A DNA stretch of 64,000 nucleotides from Phoronis australis (GCA_002633005.1 NMRA01000191.1:8697-72696); one strand, 5' to 3'. Counted from the first letter of the stretch, positions 24,201 to 55,868 are shown. Translations and numbers: made by a program. Notes: generated from the sequence alone by a model not told the origin.

Positions 24201-27200
24201 AAGGATTCAAAGTTTACCTCCATCTCATTGGAAGATTTATACTGTCGCAAGGGGAAAGCCTCAATTTTTTAAGGAAATGTTCAGGCAACCAGTAACTTTA
24301 ACTTTGTTTGGGATGCAGCTTCTATTATGAGTTAGTGATGGGTAAAATTAGCTGATAAGTCATGCTGGAAACTATTTTCCAATGAATAGCTCAAGGCATG
24401 GTTTTTGTTGAAACAATCACTTCACCAATGCTGAAAATTCAAGAACCCTCATAGTCTAATTTTTACTTCTCTGTTCCCATCAGTGTCCATGTCCCAAGAA
24501 AGTGGAAAATACAGCCTGAGTCCTTTCTATTTAGGTGTGATCTGATAAGAAATACTGTAGTGATTACCCTCGCTATATGACCAAGTGAATAGAGTATCTC
24601 TGTTGGTGCTTATACCCCAGTGACAATGGAATGTGGATAAGCTGACCAGGTGAATTCAAAGTGATTTTTCCAAATCGATCCTTATCTCTTTAAAGATGAT
24701 GTTTGCTTTTGCAGCGTGTAAAAATGCTCCCCCCCTCCTGCTGAATCCATAGTAAGACAATTTTGAAATGCTTTAACAAGAGAGAAATGTCACCTATGAC
24801 TCCTAACCCAGGCATAACGCAATCATGGCGGACTGGAAAATGATGTTGTAAAACTGACCAGGTGAGACAAGAAATTCCTGCTTCCCCCCAAATAACCCCA
24901 TGCAAAAGATGTAATGGACAATATATTATTTTTCCAAATAAAGTTATTAAAGTGAGCGAAATGAGGTGAATTGTCATTACTTGCCTTATTTCAGCACTTG
25001 AAATATTTCTTCTGACAAGGCAAGGCTCGTCACTGAAATGCATGAATGTCCCAACATTCTGTAGCCGCACTAGTTGTAAACTCAGTCTCATCTCATTTCA
25101 AATTCTGTTGTTTTTAGATACTGGAGACAATGTGTTGGAAAACTGTGAAACAAATGTCCACAACAATGGATACATGTATCGAAACAGAAGCCCAGAAAAC
25201 CCTGTGGTTGTTGTAAAAGAATTTGACTGGCTTGCAGATGGCTTTAGTACTGATGCAGGAAGACGGTTTTCGTGGACTTGTCAAGAAATTCAATTGCTGG
25301 ATTCTGTGACGGTGTTTCTGGCTGCTGACGGTTTGTGTTGCTTTATCTTCCAGTGTAATGTTCTTTGAATTTTGCATTGAAATTATGTCTTTTCCTCTTT
25401 AACACATGATATATCCTGAAAAATGGAATTTTATTTTAATTTTCAATTAAAGATGTATTTGCATGCTCCTAACTATGCTAATGTATAGCAGCAACTAACC
25501 GACAATGCTATTTGAACATCATCTATGCTAAACAAAGTGCAGTTGTAGTCATTGACAATAAATGTGAAAAAAAATCTGCAAATAGGTGATCTTTGCACTA
25601 GTGACATACCTTCAGGGCTATCCCGCATCGTGTAGTGTTATGCCCCAGCACCACGTCACGATACTTACTGGACATGCTTCAGTGATTTGCGGCAGATCAT
25701 TTTCTCCACAAAACTCATTTTTAAAAACATTTGGCAATTTTCAACGTACTTCATATTCATATCATCAGTATATGTTGTGTTTCTGACTAATTTGACCCAG
25801 CAATCACAGAGATAAGGAATTAGCTTGCAAGTTCCACTTGATGAATCTTGGCAAAAATATATCCTACGGTAACATTTCATTTATTTGGCGTACTCATCTG
25901 GGTTACCGCCCAGGGCGCTTAAATTGGGAATCTAAAAAGTAGGGGGTGGGCGGTAAGCCAGGCATGGGTGGTAACCTGGAGGAGTACAGTAGATAATTCC
26001 CACAATTGTTTTGTTTCTATTTTTCAAAGACTGTTTACCATGTTGCAAGTAATGGACATTTTGCCAAGTGTTGTTGTATGACATCAACATTGTAAAAGGC
26101 AAGATAACAATAGACTGAGATTTTATGAATCATTAATTTAGGTGAAAAAATAAAATTTCACTTGCCTACCATATTGTGTGATAAATAGGTGAAGGGTTAT
26201 CATAAGCGGTAAGAACGTACTTCATTGTAAATGTTCTCTGTACAGCTGCCCTCAAACAGCACAGAGTAAGGTTACAACTTGTAGTAAGGAAACCACTGCG
26301 TTAACATATTGACAACAAACAGTTTGATTATTTGGTTGTAATTGGTTAATGCTTATTTGTACTCAAAATGGACTGGATGACCTATCAGATATTTAAAAAA
26401 TAACAATTAAATTGTTACTCTGAAATAACACCTTGTTGTTTAACCGGTAGTAAATCATATTCTCACGTCCAAACTTTCTAGTTCCCAGGAACGCTTCCAA
26501 AACCACATTACTGCTTTCTCGTAACATATCAGAAGTGAGGTCGGTTATTCACCTCGACAATTTCAACGTGTCAGTATTTCATACTTTCAAGTCAGAGCTG
26601 AATGCTGTGACCTTGAATTTACTAAGTCTGACCTGAAGCAATAAGGATTTGTCAGATTTTTCTGAGTACAGAGATCACCTTTAAACTAAGTAAAGAATAA
26701 GATGGGACCATTTTTATAGCTTCTAGTGGCCTAAATCAAAAACTGATTTTTGACAAAAAGCAATTTAAAGCCACTTTATGAATTTCAAACAATTTTGGAT
26801 GAAGGAGTTCTCATCATATGGCATTGTTATTAACCTCAGTGGGGGTGTTGAACATATAGCACTTTGCTAGTGGGCCCATGTCCTAGCTGATCCGTGGCAT
26901 TTTAAACGACGACATAGGTCTCTGCATTATTTTCTTTATCTTCATTGTTCATTGATTTATTTTTGTGAATGGTTAATCCTCAAATGTGACAGATATTGAG
27001 CTGTCTTTGTGGTGCTGTGTCACACGCTCAAACTATGATGTGGTCGGTAATTCTTTACTTATTTAGCACACAACATGGCCAAACCAACAGAATTCTATTA
27101 TCAAAATTCGCTACAAAATAAAGAAAAATTTAGTCCATTGCCAGTGTGGTTTATATGGTATAGACATTAACAAGATTCCATTATTTTGTAGCAAAGTAAT

Positions 27201-28517
27201 AAGCCTTTGATAAATGAAAAATGGCAATTTTCCAGTTATTTTCATAGAAAATAATTGGAGAATAACCGTAGTAACCCTCTCCCACCCAACAGTAAGAGTG
27301 ACAAAATCAAGGAGTTGTGTTTTTTTCAGTTGTGTACCGTGATGAGTTAACGGATGCGTTCTTCATGAAAATGTACGACCTTTTATCAAAGCCACCAGCT
27401 AAGTCTCTGTACATCTCCATTGAAAAAAGGCGAGTGTATTAATTGTTGAGTGATAACATTCCTACACATTGTCACAATGTCAGTCTACTTTTTGTTCGTA
27501 GTATGTAAAATACAACATTTCCTTCCAGTGCTTCTCGGAGGAAGCTTCCTCTTGTGGTCATATTAAACATTGTTTTACTTTAAGTCTTACTGCCTTGAGA
27601 TGTAATTTTAATACCGTCAATGTTTCCGTTTTCTTTGTAGACTTAACTTCACTTTAGAAGAGCTTGACGTAGCATGTCCTGAGTACGAATACTTTAGAGC
27701 GTGCCTGGATAGATTTGGCGAGCTAGAGTCTTCAGATTGCAGCTTTTCAGTTGAGCAGATTCCATCTAATTTCCATCAGCATTTTCGATACGAGCGAGTT
27801 AAGCAGCTGGTGAGTTACGATTTGATATACAGTATTGATCAGTCGGTTTGCTCTATACAGTATTCATTTTGTTTTTGTTTTAACTGGTTATGAAAATTAA
27901 CACAATTTTACTTGCCAAATGTAGTTTACTAATAAAACGACATCACTCAGGGCTTGGAATGACCTATGACAAAAAAAGAGAAAAATGCTGGAGGTGATGT
28001 ATCGTTTCATAAATAAGTAGGATTGTGCAATAGAAATATTTTTGTGTTGTAAATTTTAAGTGAAATAAAAATTTTTGCATAAATGAAATCAAAATAATGA
28101 TAAAAAGAGATGAAGAACAGAGGAAACTGGAAATCAAATAAGAGGAAATTGGAACCAAAAAGAGGAAATACTCTTAAAAGAGCAGTGTTAACAATTTGAA
28201 TTCTTTTTTTGGTGATTTAGTTGACGCGTATTGTTACGTTAAGATCTCATCATTTTAGGACACAGTATGACGGATTAGGGAAATTTTTATATTTTCAATT
28301 TCCTTTTCATAAAAACTGACAGTGGATGATATTTTGTCTGAAAAATGTTATGTTTCTGTACGACTTCGACAGTTATCCTTCAAACAATAATTTGAAAATG
28401 AGTTTAAGAATTTGGCTCTTTCTCTCATATATTTGTGTACCCATCTGTCAATTTTTAATTTGGTGTTTTCTTTTTCAGGAATTATGGCGCATTACATCTG
28501 CCTTCAGCAATGGCTGA
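21232..28517 (+). CDS. METTL22: METTL22-like protein-lysine methyltransferase
   Basis: Eight exons: 21232-21316 (or -21319), 21713-21868, 22509-22549, 23978-24122, 25118-25330, 27330-27429, 27641-27809 and 28479-28517 (stop TGA); all phases agree, giving about 315 residues (human about 404). Vertebrate METTL22 is a seven-beta-strand S-adenosylmethionine-dependent methyltransferase reported to methylate the DNA/RNA-binding protein Kin17. Matching landmarks are LVLSDVHL at the N-terminus (which sets the start), the acidic DSDGDF segment, NHSLATSLSNVGLQ, VWRGALLLADYI (residues 95-106), the SAM-binding motif E120-M-G-A-G-A-G126, KEFDWL, FLAADVVYRDELTDAFF, ISIEKRLNFTLEELDV and the C-terminal ELWRI. 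It is shorter than the human protein mainly in the linker before residue 80. The exon 6 donor appears to be GC rather than GT. A polyadenylation signal follows at 29908. The first exon's donor is ambiguous between two GTs three bases apart. Confidence 0.93.
22394..22413. repeat. (TTG)n microsatellite
   Basis: Six to seven TTG units lie in a METTL22 intron. Confidence 0.8.
25451..25655 (+). repeat. Dispersed repeat, copy 1 (pairs with 48412-48632)
   Basis: Begins AAAGATGTATTTGCATGCTC and matches 48412-48632 for about 200 bp in the same orientation, through ACATCATCTATGCTAAAC, AAATAGGTGA(T/C)CTTTGCACTA and GTGTTAT(G/T)CCCCA. Lies in a METTL22 intron. No protein is encoded; probably a SINE or MITE. 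Confidence 0.85.
25895..25985. repeat. Imperfect palindrome around GGTTACCGCCC
   Basis: ACTCATCTGGGTTACCGCCC on the left is roughly repeated as the reverse complement of the right arm, ending GGTGGTAACCTGGAGGAGT. A small foldback element in a METTL22 intron. Confidence 0.55.
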
Positions 28518-29930
28518 CAATTGACTGCTGTTCAGTGTCGACCAACAGTGTGTGGTAACCTTAACAACATTGGAGAAGCTAAGCGCTTGGGAATGTTAAT
28601 GGGCAACTGCGGTGAAATCTCTAGGCTGTTCGCCTTGCCTGTATCATCTTGATCTTAAAGAAGACCTCAGTGACAAGAGCCATGCATCTTGTCACAATCC
28701 AGACCATTGTATGCCTGCCTGTGTGACCAATGTGTGGTCAAAGACTGCAGCTTAGGTTCTGGCTTGACTGGCGAGCTCTTTCCTAAAAGGCCTCGAGCTT
28801 TTGAAAATCCCAAATCTCGTAATCCAAGGATGAATTTTAGGTAGTGTTAAAGAGATGGCCTTTGAATTGTGAACATCGGATATATACTCTTTGGCATTGT
28901 GAAAACACAAAAGCGATTTTTGCTTTTTTGTAGTGCAAAACACACCGAATTGACGAAGACAAAATTCACTTACCCACTGTCATAATGGACCTTTTTGCTT
29001 GAATTTGAATATTGTGACAATGGCAATTCCGCAGCATGATTTTGTAGAATATATAAAATAGTTAATTTAGAAATCCCAGTATGTAGATTCTCAGATGTTG
29101 CTGAACATTATGAAATACTCAAACCGTCCTCTAGCAACAAATGGCTGTTGTGACCTCGGAATCATACTTACATCAAGCAGATGGTGAAAATTTGACACAT
29201 TTGTCAATACACGTGTAATTGAATTTCCAAGACACTTTGGGTAACAATTCTTTTGGTCAGTCGGAGATTGGAGCTGTTCATGTACTTTTTCTCCTTTAAT
29301 TTTTGAAATTTGGTAAATGTGATCAGTATTACGAATGCATGAGTGAATACTGACGTGCCTAAGTGAGTGCATTTAAGAATAGTATATTTTAGGTAAGATT
29401 ACAACTGAACTGGTCGGTCACTTTTATAAGAGCAGGTGGCACGAGTTGACTACAAGATATTATCAAATGAGGACCAAATTGTCCAAAACATTCGGCGCGA
29501 ATTGGTCATTTAGACACCTGCCTCAACGTGAAACGTTTATTTCGAATCTAGTTTACCTAGTACTTGTATGTGATGAACAGTGAGAACTTGTTCAGATAAG
29601 AAACATGAGTAGCAAAATGGTAGCATGTTTATTTAGTACAATAGTTATAAAGGTTGTTGTATTAAAACAGGTACATGCAATAATTTGGTTTGGTACTAGT
29701 TTGTACACTTTACCTTTATACCGCCATTATGTAACAAACTGTGCAAATAGTAAGGCAACTGGTATAAACAGTGACTTGTAAAAATGCTGTTAATCTGTTG
29801 ACATTATTTGAAACCTGGGCAACCACATTGTATGGCCCTCTAATTCCAACAAATGCCTTTATTTCTCTAGGGAATGTGTTTTTAAATGTACATGAAATCT
29901 ATGTTGAAATAAAGGCTTTAATCATTTTAT
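28518..29930 (+). other. METTL22 3' UTR with polyadenylation signal
   Basis: AATAAA at 29908-29913 is the first well-placed signal after the TGA stop, preceded by AT-rich sequence without exons. A 3' UTR of about 1.4 kb is inferred; transcripts would fix the true end. Confidence 0.5.
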
Positions 29931-32000
29931 ACCAAATGTTTTTTTAACAATCTCTCAAGCTTCTGGTACATCGGGTGTTTAAAATGAACCAATTTCTAAT
30001 CCCACTTAAAACTGCTGGTGTGTTACACTCTACTTGGTTTCCAAGGAAACAAATTCAGATGCAGAGTATTTGCTAGGCAGTAATCTTACAAGGTCACAGA
30101 TTTTGAGAACCAGTTTGATGCTCGTTACTTGAATAAGAAAACTGATTCTCAAAATGCAGTATCCCTGTAAGTCACTGTCACTGGATAACAGTCGACAGTA
30201 GTTCATTTGTTTCTAATGTAAAGACCAAATTAAGACCTGATGGCAAGTGAATGGTAAAACTTGAACAAATAAGTTACACTCCAACATGTTAAAATCACTA
30301 CTTGAAGCAGCCATAAACATGTATTCCGTCAAATAAACTTTTGCATTACACCATTTTACTTTAAATCTGGTCCTGATTTGATCTTTACTAGGGACGATTA
30401 GTGTTTCGGGGCTTGGAAAGAACCGATAACTTGATTTTGCGCGAGACTGTTTGGCAAAAAGCAAACTTAATGAATTTAAGTCTCTAGTATTAACCAACTG
30501 TCGGCTGTTTCCTAGCAAAGAAATCACCGATAACGAGAGTGAGGCAAAAGCTTAGACCAATTTCATTACACCGAGTGCTCTAAATCGAGCAACGGAAAGC
30601 TGGTTTTAGCAACTTTAACTCTGATAAGGTTCAACAGTATGGTTGTCCTTAACCATGCACTGGGATTTCTTAGAGAATTTGGAGGTCTTATGCAAGTTTC
30701 ACAGTATTTCATTTCAAAAATGATCACCACAAGAATGAGATCCACTTTCACAGGTAGCCATCTTGAGGCCTTCTTTCAACCAATAAGTGTTCCAACTGAT
30801 GGCCCACTCCAAATAGCCCTGAATTCAGAAGGTATTGCATACCCATAGTGAAGCTAAGGCACTATCTCGGAAGACTAATAGCAAAACTTCTCTGAAGTGT
30901 TAAAAGAGAGTAAAAATAAAATCTACATTCACTATATAGCCCAAACTACAGTTGATGGTTATAAGTCACATGTACCAGGTGCTGCCACCTTTAGGATAAA
31001 TACCCAACTTTTTATTACAATCTCACTTTCCCACACATGGCATTTGTTCCAAGTCAAGGTCACTTTATCCAGCTATTAGAAATGAGTGAGATGGAAGATG
31101 GACATAACCCAACATTAGCCGTTAAAAAGATTTTCCTGAAAATTCAAGATGAATCCTAGAACCAGACCAAGCATCATTTCTGAAAACCATCGCATTTTGT
31201 GGCACAGCCCTCTTTTTGTTCCAAGCTGTCCTTTAACACGGCCAGTTAGCCATAATTACACCTTGAATAAAATGCAGATCTTAGAATGTTTCCAATGTAG
31301 GATTCCCTGCCACTTACTTCATCCATTGCATTTTGAACTGAATCACTTAAATAATAATCATAACAACTTACCATACTACTGTTCAAAAGAAAGTCAAAAA
31401 GCCAACAAAACATCTGAGTGCTGACAGAGGGATGGTACAAGTTTACCCAGAACCCATTAAAACACTGCTTTACAACAAAACAATTTTCTTGTGGTAGACC
31501 TATTTTAGTGTCAGGATCAAAAGGATTGGTAAACTTGAAACAATGGCGCAGTGACACTCGTCTTACATTCATAAGAGACTCGTGGTATCAAAGGTGGTAC
31601 ACCTGGTAATAAACAAGACGATTGAGCACACTTTATGGTGAATGCAAACCTGTTAGTGTGACATATTAAAACTGTTTTTCCTTTTCAGACTTAACAACCT
31701 CAATACCTATGATATTGAGCTGTAGACAAATTTCAATCTTCTGGGCAAAGACCCGGGCAGCCTTCCGTAAAACACCAATACATTAGCTTCCACTTGTGGT
31801 GAAAAGTTTCTGTCTACAGAACGGAAACAATGGATTCATTCCCACAAGTCAATATTCCAACCTCACCGAACAATCACTTCATCAGTTAAAATAAAATATT
31901 TATGAAAACATCTAATCACTTCAGGGCTCACAATTTCGTTTGGATAGGGTAGCAAGCCCCCAAGCATACTTGCAAAATGCTTTTTGCTTTTGTCAGCAAA
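29931..32000. other. Intergenic region between convergent METTL22 and SUZ12
   Basis: About 2 kb without recognisable exons on either strand; short frames lack splice context and homology. Confidence 0.5.
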
Positions 32001-32002
32001 AT

Positions 32003-32008
32003 TTTATT
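32003..32008 (-). terminator. Candidate SUZ12 polyadenylation signal
   Basis: AATAAA on the minus strand, about 130 bp past the SUZ12 stop codon. Position is plausible but not confirmed. Confidence 0.4.
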
Positions 32009-32139
32009 TTTCTTACAAAAATGATCTACAGAACGAAGCATGCGATCTTTGAGAAAACTGGCCCAGGCAGATGAAATCAAACCATCCAGTTTCTAAGGTA
32101 GCTTTCTCAATGAGAGGAATGTTCAAAATCAATTCTTTT

Positions 32140-50677
<18,538 letters not shown>

Positions 50678-50726
50678 AGTTCACACGATCGCTGGTTTTG
50701 GTCGCCGTGATTCCTGAACAAATTGA

Positions 50727-50738
50727 TTTCGCGGGAAA
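50727..50738. promoter_or_regulatory. E2F-like site upstream of SUZ12
   Basis: TTTCGCGGGAAA, a full match to the E2F consensus, lies 50 bp upstream of the SUZ12 start codon. PRC2 genes such as EZH2 and EED are known E2F targets in mammals, so this position is biologically sensible. Function is inferred. Confidence 0.5.
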
Positions 50739-51318
50739 TCCTCGTGTATGATTGAAGTCTCTAAGTCCCGTTAGATGGCGCTGTCCTGGCTTAAGCAAAG
50801 AGTGTAGTAAAGCTGCTACACTGCAGCCAGGTTCGTCCTAAAATTAATTAAAAACCACTCCAGATACTCCTCTGTTACGTGTATGCTTACCACTCTCAAA
50901 TGGCCCATTTTTCAAGAAAGACGTGCTTAAAATAAACTGTCCCTTTTGTACAAGACCGTACACAACCTGGTTGCCATTCCCCACACCTTCCACCCCTACG
51001 GCTACGTATTTTATAGAACAAGCCCTAATTCACGCTCTCGTTCTTTTGAGAGAACATACATTCGCACTTCCCATCTACTATTTTACTCTGTAATAGACTC
51101 CCACAACATGCCATCTCATCAGAAACGATAGAGATGTTCACGAGTCACATCTTGAACATCAACCTTACTCAGTAAACAAATAAAACTTGTCACGGTTTTT
51201 ATCCTGGCACTAACCCGCACTTTGTTTTGTTGTTATTTTCAGTTATGCACAGTTCAGTTTATCACTAACGTGCGTCAACATATAAGGATCGGTATTTCGA
51301 TCGTTTGTTGAAACCTGA

Positions 51319-51392
51319 ACAAGAAGAAGGAGAAGAAGAAGGAGAAGAAGAAGAAGAATAAGAAAAAGAAGAAGAAGTAGAAGAAGACTGAG
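51319..51392. repeat. (GAA)n-type homopurine microsatellite
   Basis: A run of AAGAAG and GGAGAA units with few interruptions, almost entirely purine on the plus strand. Such tracts can form triplex DNA. Confidence 0.9.
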
Positions 51393-51473
51393 AAGAGAAG
51401 TAAATAGAACGCTTATCCCCAGTAGCACCGGTATCGTTGGCCAAATGGGTGAACGTTACGCACGTAATTTGTT

Positions 51474-51700
51474 CTTGTTAGTGGCGTAAATCATGAACAG
51501 CGTAAATTAATTTTTAAAACGTAAAGTAATTATTTGCGGGCTTGCAGTGAAAAGTAAAACTTTGAACGGCGTAAAGTAATTATTTACGGGCGTAATTTAC
51601 GGATGTAAATTAACTATTTACGTGCGTAAATTAGGCAAGTAAATCAACTTTAATTTACGCCGCAATTAATTGGTTTTATGTCGCTAATAAGAATTATTTA
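51474..51700. repeat. Cluster of CGTAAATTA/TAATTTACG words
   Basis: GCGTAAAT, CGTAAAGTAATTATTT, TAATTTACG and ATTTACG(C/G) recur about ten times on both strands over some 220 bp. Several occurrences pair as near-palindromes. No open frame or known element explains it. Confidence 0.7.
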
Positions 51701-52626
51701 CGCACGTTTGGATAAAAATCTCTGTCGGATGTCTGCACTCATAGGGTATTCCAGCACAAAATCAGTTATTTTTTATCTTTGTCCTATTACAATCAAATAG
51801 CGTAATACCACTGGCACCATCAGATGTTACATAGGGTAGTAATTCTAGCCCTGGAATGCCAACTTCGATCTCGCGCTGCTGAGGTTACGCCGCGTTGATT
51901 TTTTTTTGCATTCCGGTTTTGCCGGGTATTTGCTATGGAATTTAATGTAACTAAAACTTTTCGCAACTCCGCCGTTTTTTTACAGTGAACTATGGAAAAT
52001 AACAATATTCATAAAATAGACGATGTTATTTTGAACACCTGTTGCATAGTTGTCACGCCGACATTCAAAAATAAAAAAGGAACAACTGGATTGAAAAGTG
52101 GGATATACAGATAAAAAGCGGGACATCTGGGTCTAAGAGGAAATGTTCGCCGCAACACACATAAACCCCAAAACAGCGTTTTTTGTCAAGCAGAGAGACT
52201 AACACCCAAAAGTGCCTTACAGCGTTTTTTTTTTGTCGAATGGGAAATTGCGGGTGCCTCAAAAACTCATGAAATATCCGTCTTTTTTCTATCTAAAACA
52301 GGACTTAAAGATATTTATCGAAAAATAAAAGTTTCACAAAATGAAAACGAAACGTCAATTTAGAAAACAGTAATAGCGTTTAAGTTTGATATTTCACCTT
52401 GAAACTATAGAACAAAACAACTTTGGTTGTGCCATTGACACCGTTGTTTTGTAACGAATGTACTTTTTGCTTGATACTACTAAAAGCATGGTCACATTAC
52501 CCAATTATACTAGGTTTGTGTTAGTCAAAAAAAGAAATTCTACATACTTTTTACTTTCAGGAAATATTTATTCTAATTTACCGAGTTAAATCCACTTGTT
52601 TTGAAGACTTGATGATAAGGTCCCAC

Positions 52627-52642
52627 AACAACAACAACAAAC

Positions 52643-52699
<57 letters not shown>
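52627..52699. repeat. (CAA)n microsatellite at the edge of the assembly gap
   Basis: About 24 AAC/CAA units run straight into the N gap. The polyasparagine or polycysteine reading across it is an artefact. Confidence 0.95.
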
Positions 52700-52993
52700 N
52701 NNNNNNNNNNNNNNNNNNNNNNNNNNNNNNNNNNNNNNNNNNNNNNNNNNNNNNNNNNNNNNNNNNNNNNNNNNNNNNNNNNNNNNNNNNNNNNNNNNNN
52801 NNNNNNNNNNNNNNNNNNNNNNNNNNNNNNNNNNNNNNNNNNNNNNNNNNNNNNNNNNNNNNNNNNNNNNNNNNNNNNNNNNNNNNNNNNNNNNNNNNNN
52901 NNNNNNNNNNNNNNNNNNNNNNNNNNNNNNNNNNNNNNNNNNNNNNNNNNNNNNNNNNNNNNNNNNNNNNNNNNNNNNNNNNNNNNNNNNNNN
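52700..52993. other. Assembly gap, 294 N
   Basis: Unsequenced. Flanked by the CAA microsatellite on the left and a 14-base C run on the right. Confidence 0.99.
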
Positions 52994-53007
52994 CCCCCCC
53001 CCCCCCC

Positions 53008-55425
53008 TTAAATCATCCACTGAGTCATCTTTTCAGTCGTATTGTTGGCTGTGACCGCATTGCTGGTCCTGAATTAAAACTATAAATTGCGAAATTATAA
53101 ACCTCTTTCATGAGGATGTTCTGAAAATTTTGTACATTCTTAAAAATATTTAGTTTAGGTCCTTATACGTCTGAACAGGTGATATGGAACAACTGTGCCA
53201 TCCAGTATGAACCTCCGTGACTACCGATAAAAAGGAAGGTTCTTCCGGTGATAATGACAAACAAAAAATGAAGGATGGAAGAGAAATGGGAAGAACGAGG
53301 TTGTGAAAGTGGTGCTCTTGTTTGATTTATTATCATGCAAACAATAAGCAGCAAACAATAAGTGAGGGCTGATCCGGCCATACATTTTCTGGAGCTGAAT
53401 CCATTATACTCATGCAATTTCGTTTTCCAAATCCTCTTGCGTTCGTACATTTTAGTATTATACTGTGACGGCTTAGGGAATGAATTTTAGCGGTCGCGCG
53501 CCTGTACTGTAGCTGTGCACTTGTACCATACGAGTATATATCTTTTTATGATAGCGGTACAATATCGATAGTTATACCGATAGCAAAACTATTTAAAATC
53601 TTATCGGTACTTAGGAGGCAAATTCGGCTATTTACATTAAGAATGCTCAAGAAACTGAAGGTTGAATAGACATCGTAATTGTAATTCGTAGAATTTAGTC
53701 CGTATTGAAAACTTTAGAGCGTCTCGACGTTCATCGATGAGAGGCACTACATGTAGATCGATGTTTTTTTATGAAATAAGGATTTTCACACTTATTCGCG
53801 TGAAAATTGAAAACACTTAAACGCATCATTTGGGTCCGACCTTCACGTCTGAAAATTCGCCATTCCCTGATCTTGGCCCGTCCTCCCCATTCCCAAGTTC
53901 TATCATCATAGACGTTGGACGACCACTAAGCCTGCAAAATATGTCGTTGTTCTTAGATTTTTATGTTTATCTAAGCTTTCCACTTGTACTTTGATTCATG
54001 TCAAAGTTTCCAAGTTTGTCTTGTACATTTTGTTTTTTTCTTGTAATCTTGATTTCTTTGCACTTTGGTAAATTAAATAACCTTTAAAAAAAGTACTCGG
54101 AAACATAGGCATGCCCAATGAACTTCTGCCGGCAAAACAGTAGACACGGAATCCTTAAAAATTGAATTCCAATTATAAATAGCTAAGAGGTCGAGATATG
54201 TTTCTCACGCGCCTCCTAAAAGTAATACACCAGAGGGGTCAAATAGTCGCTTAAAATTGTAATTTATTCTTAGCTGGCTAAAAACGACATGACCCCTGGG
54301 ACAGGATCAAAAATAAAAATTTTAAAAAAGTGGCCAGGAAAACGAATTCAGCTACANCCCCCACCCCTTTTAGTTACTGAAAACGTAAATCTGCCACTAT
54401 CGAATTAAGCCTTTTACTCAAAGTCGGTCTCATCCGGGTTTCACAAAAGAATATGAAAACATGCAGCAGCGGGCATCAGCGACTCGACAAAGCGCTTCAT
54501 CGAGTTTAAAAACTTGCGGATTTGAAAACGGACCATGTATACATCAATGCCTGTGATTTGAGTTGGAAACGGAAGAAATACTGAGACCATGCGGATTTTA
54601 TGAAAGTTAGATGATTTTCCGAACGGTTTGCTGGTAGGTAGTTGGGGAGACGCAGTTTTCATAAAGTCAGTGGCATACCCATTTTTCGTGAAAACGATGA
54701 CCTGAAAATATGATACCAGACAAGTGAAAATTTCTACAGATTCACTGGTGGCAATCTCCAGGTCTCTGGTGGGTTATTTTGCACACTCATTGAGGGGAGG
54801 GGGGCCAGCGTGACTGAAACCAAATTTCCGATCGTTGACCAAACTATTCAAAAGTCAGGAGAGGCAAATTTCACCAATGTCGGTCAAAAAATATTTACCA
54901 AAATTGAAATATTTTCATTTTCCAACATAGTTTAGTGTGCAGTGCCGGAATGTAACTGAGGCAAACGCGACCAGCTCTCTCCGCAACTTTTTTACATTCA
55001 TGTCGTGGTGTAAGCCGGTCTGCCGGACGGTATTAAATTACCCGATTACCCGCAGGATAAAACTGAACTGAGACATGCGTGCACCCAGGGGGGGGGGGGG
55101 GCNAGCCCCCCCCCCCATTTGGCGAAGTGGGCAAAAAGATCCGCCTCAAAGACACAAAAAGTCCGAGAAAACGAGACGAACAGTCTACTAAAAAGGCGCA
55201 AACGCAGAATTCAAATTCACAGCACGTACAGCTCCGATCGTGGTACTGTTTTCTTTTTTTTTATTTAGTCGACTGACTACTTTGGTAGTAAAAGGTCCAC
55301 ATCGCCAGGAATTCGAGTCCTCCCCCGGTATTGAAGGCTGGGAGCACGCACGGCTGAGTTGAGTGTCTGTGTTATCAACATGCAATATGAACTCAAAGGT
55401 TTCAATTTATTACTTTCGTATTATA
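53008..55425. other. No gene recognised; Ns at 54357 and 55103
   Basis: AT-rich sequence without supported exons. Lone Ns sit beside C- or G-runs at 54357 and 55103. A phrase resembling 'aaatctgccacta' near 54386 may be a degraded MITE end. Confidence 0.45.
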
Positions 55426-55431
55426 TGAATC

Positions 55432-55591
55432 CATGAGCGGATCCAGGATTTTGAGTTGGGGGGGCAGGGCAGAGTATTAGACAGGATTTTGCCTGTCAGA
55501 CATAATTGGCACTCCCGAACTGCCCAATGGAATCTTGGAGAATTTTACGGGGGGGCATGGCCCTCTTGACCACCCTCTAAATCCGCCAGTG
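55432..55591 (+). mobile_element. 160-bp MITE with 5-bp target duplication, copy 1
   Basis: Begins CATGAGCGGATCCAGGATTT and ends AAATCCGCCAGTG; the ends are imperfect inverted repeats around GGCGGAT. GAATC flanks it on both sides (55427-55431 and 55592-55596), a 5-bp target-site duplication. It contains a G run and the TTAGACAGGATTTTGCCTGT segment shared with copy 2. Non-coding. Confidence 0.85.
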
Positions 55592-55868
55592 GAATCTCCC
55601 CTAATTCATTACTAACTGTTATCAATTTTTAGTGCATAATTTTTCGTGTGAAATATTGTTAGAGACTTGCCACTGCGACAAGTTTTCTTTACAAAGATCA
55701 GTGAAAAGGCGAGGACTCGACTACGGCGCCGGGAAGAACGAGTTTGTAACTATTTTAAAACAAAATGTTGACGTCACAACGTCTTACCTAGTCAGCTCGC
55801 TAAATGTCGCAAGTGTAAAAAGTTACTGAGAGACTGGCTGGGACGCGTCTGCAAACAGTAAGCGGTTC

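Larger units (their letters stand above)
50740..52620. other. No gene recognised; microsatellite and CGTAAATTA cluster
   Basis: Upstream of SUZ12. Holds the GAA microsatellite (51319-51392) and the CGTAAATTA repeat cluster (51474-51700), each listed separately. The rest has no supported exon. Confidence 0.5.

Noticed and set aside
52586-53085. Open frames reading through the N gap with Asn or Cys runs
   Set aside because: They exist only because of the CAA microsatellite and unresolved bases.
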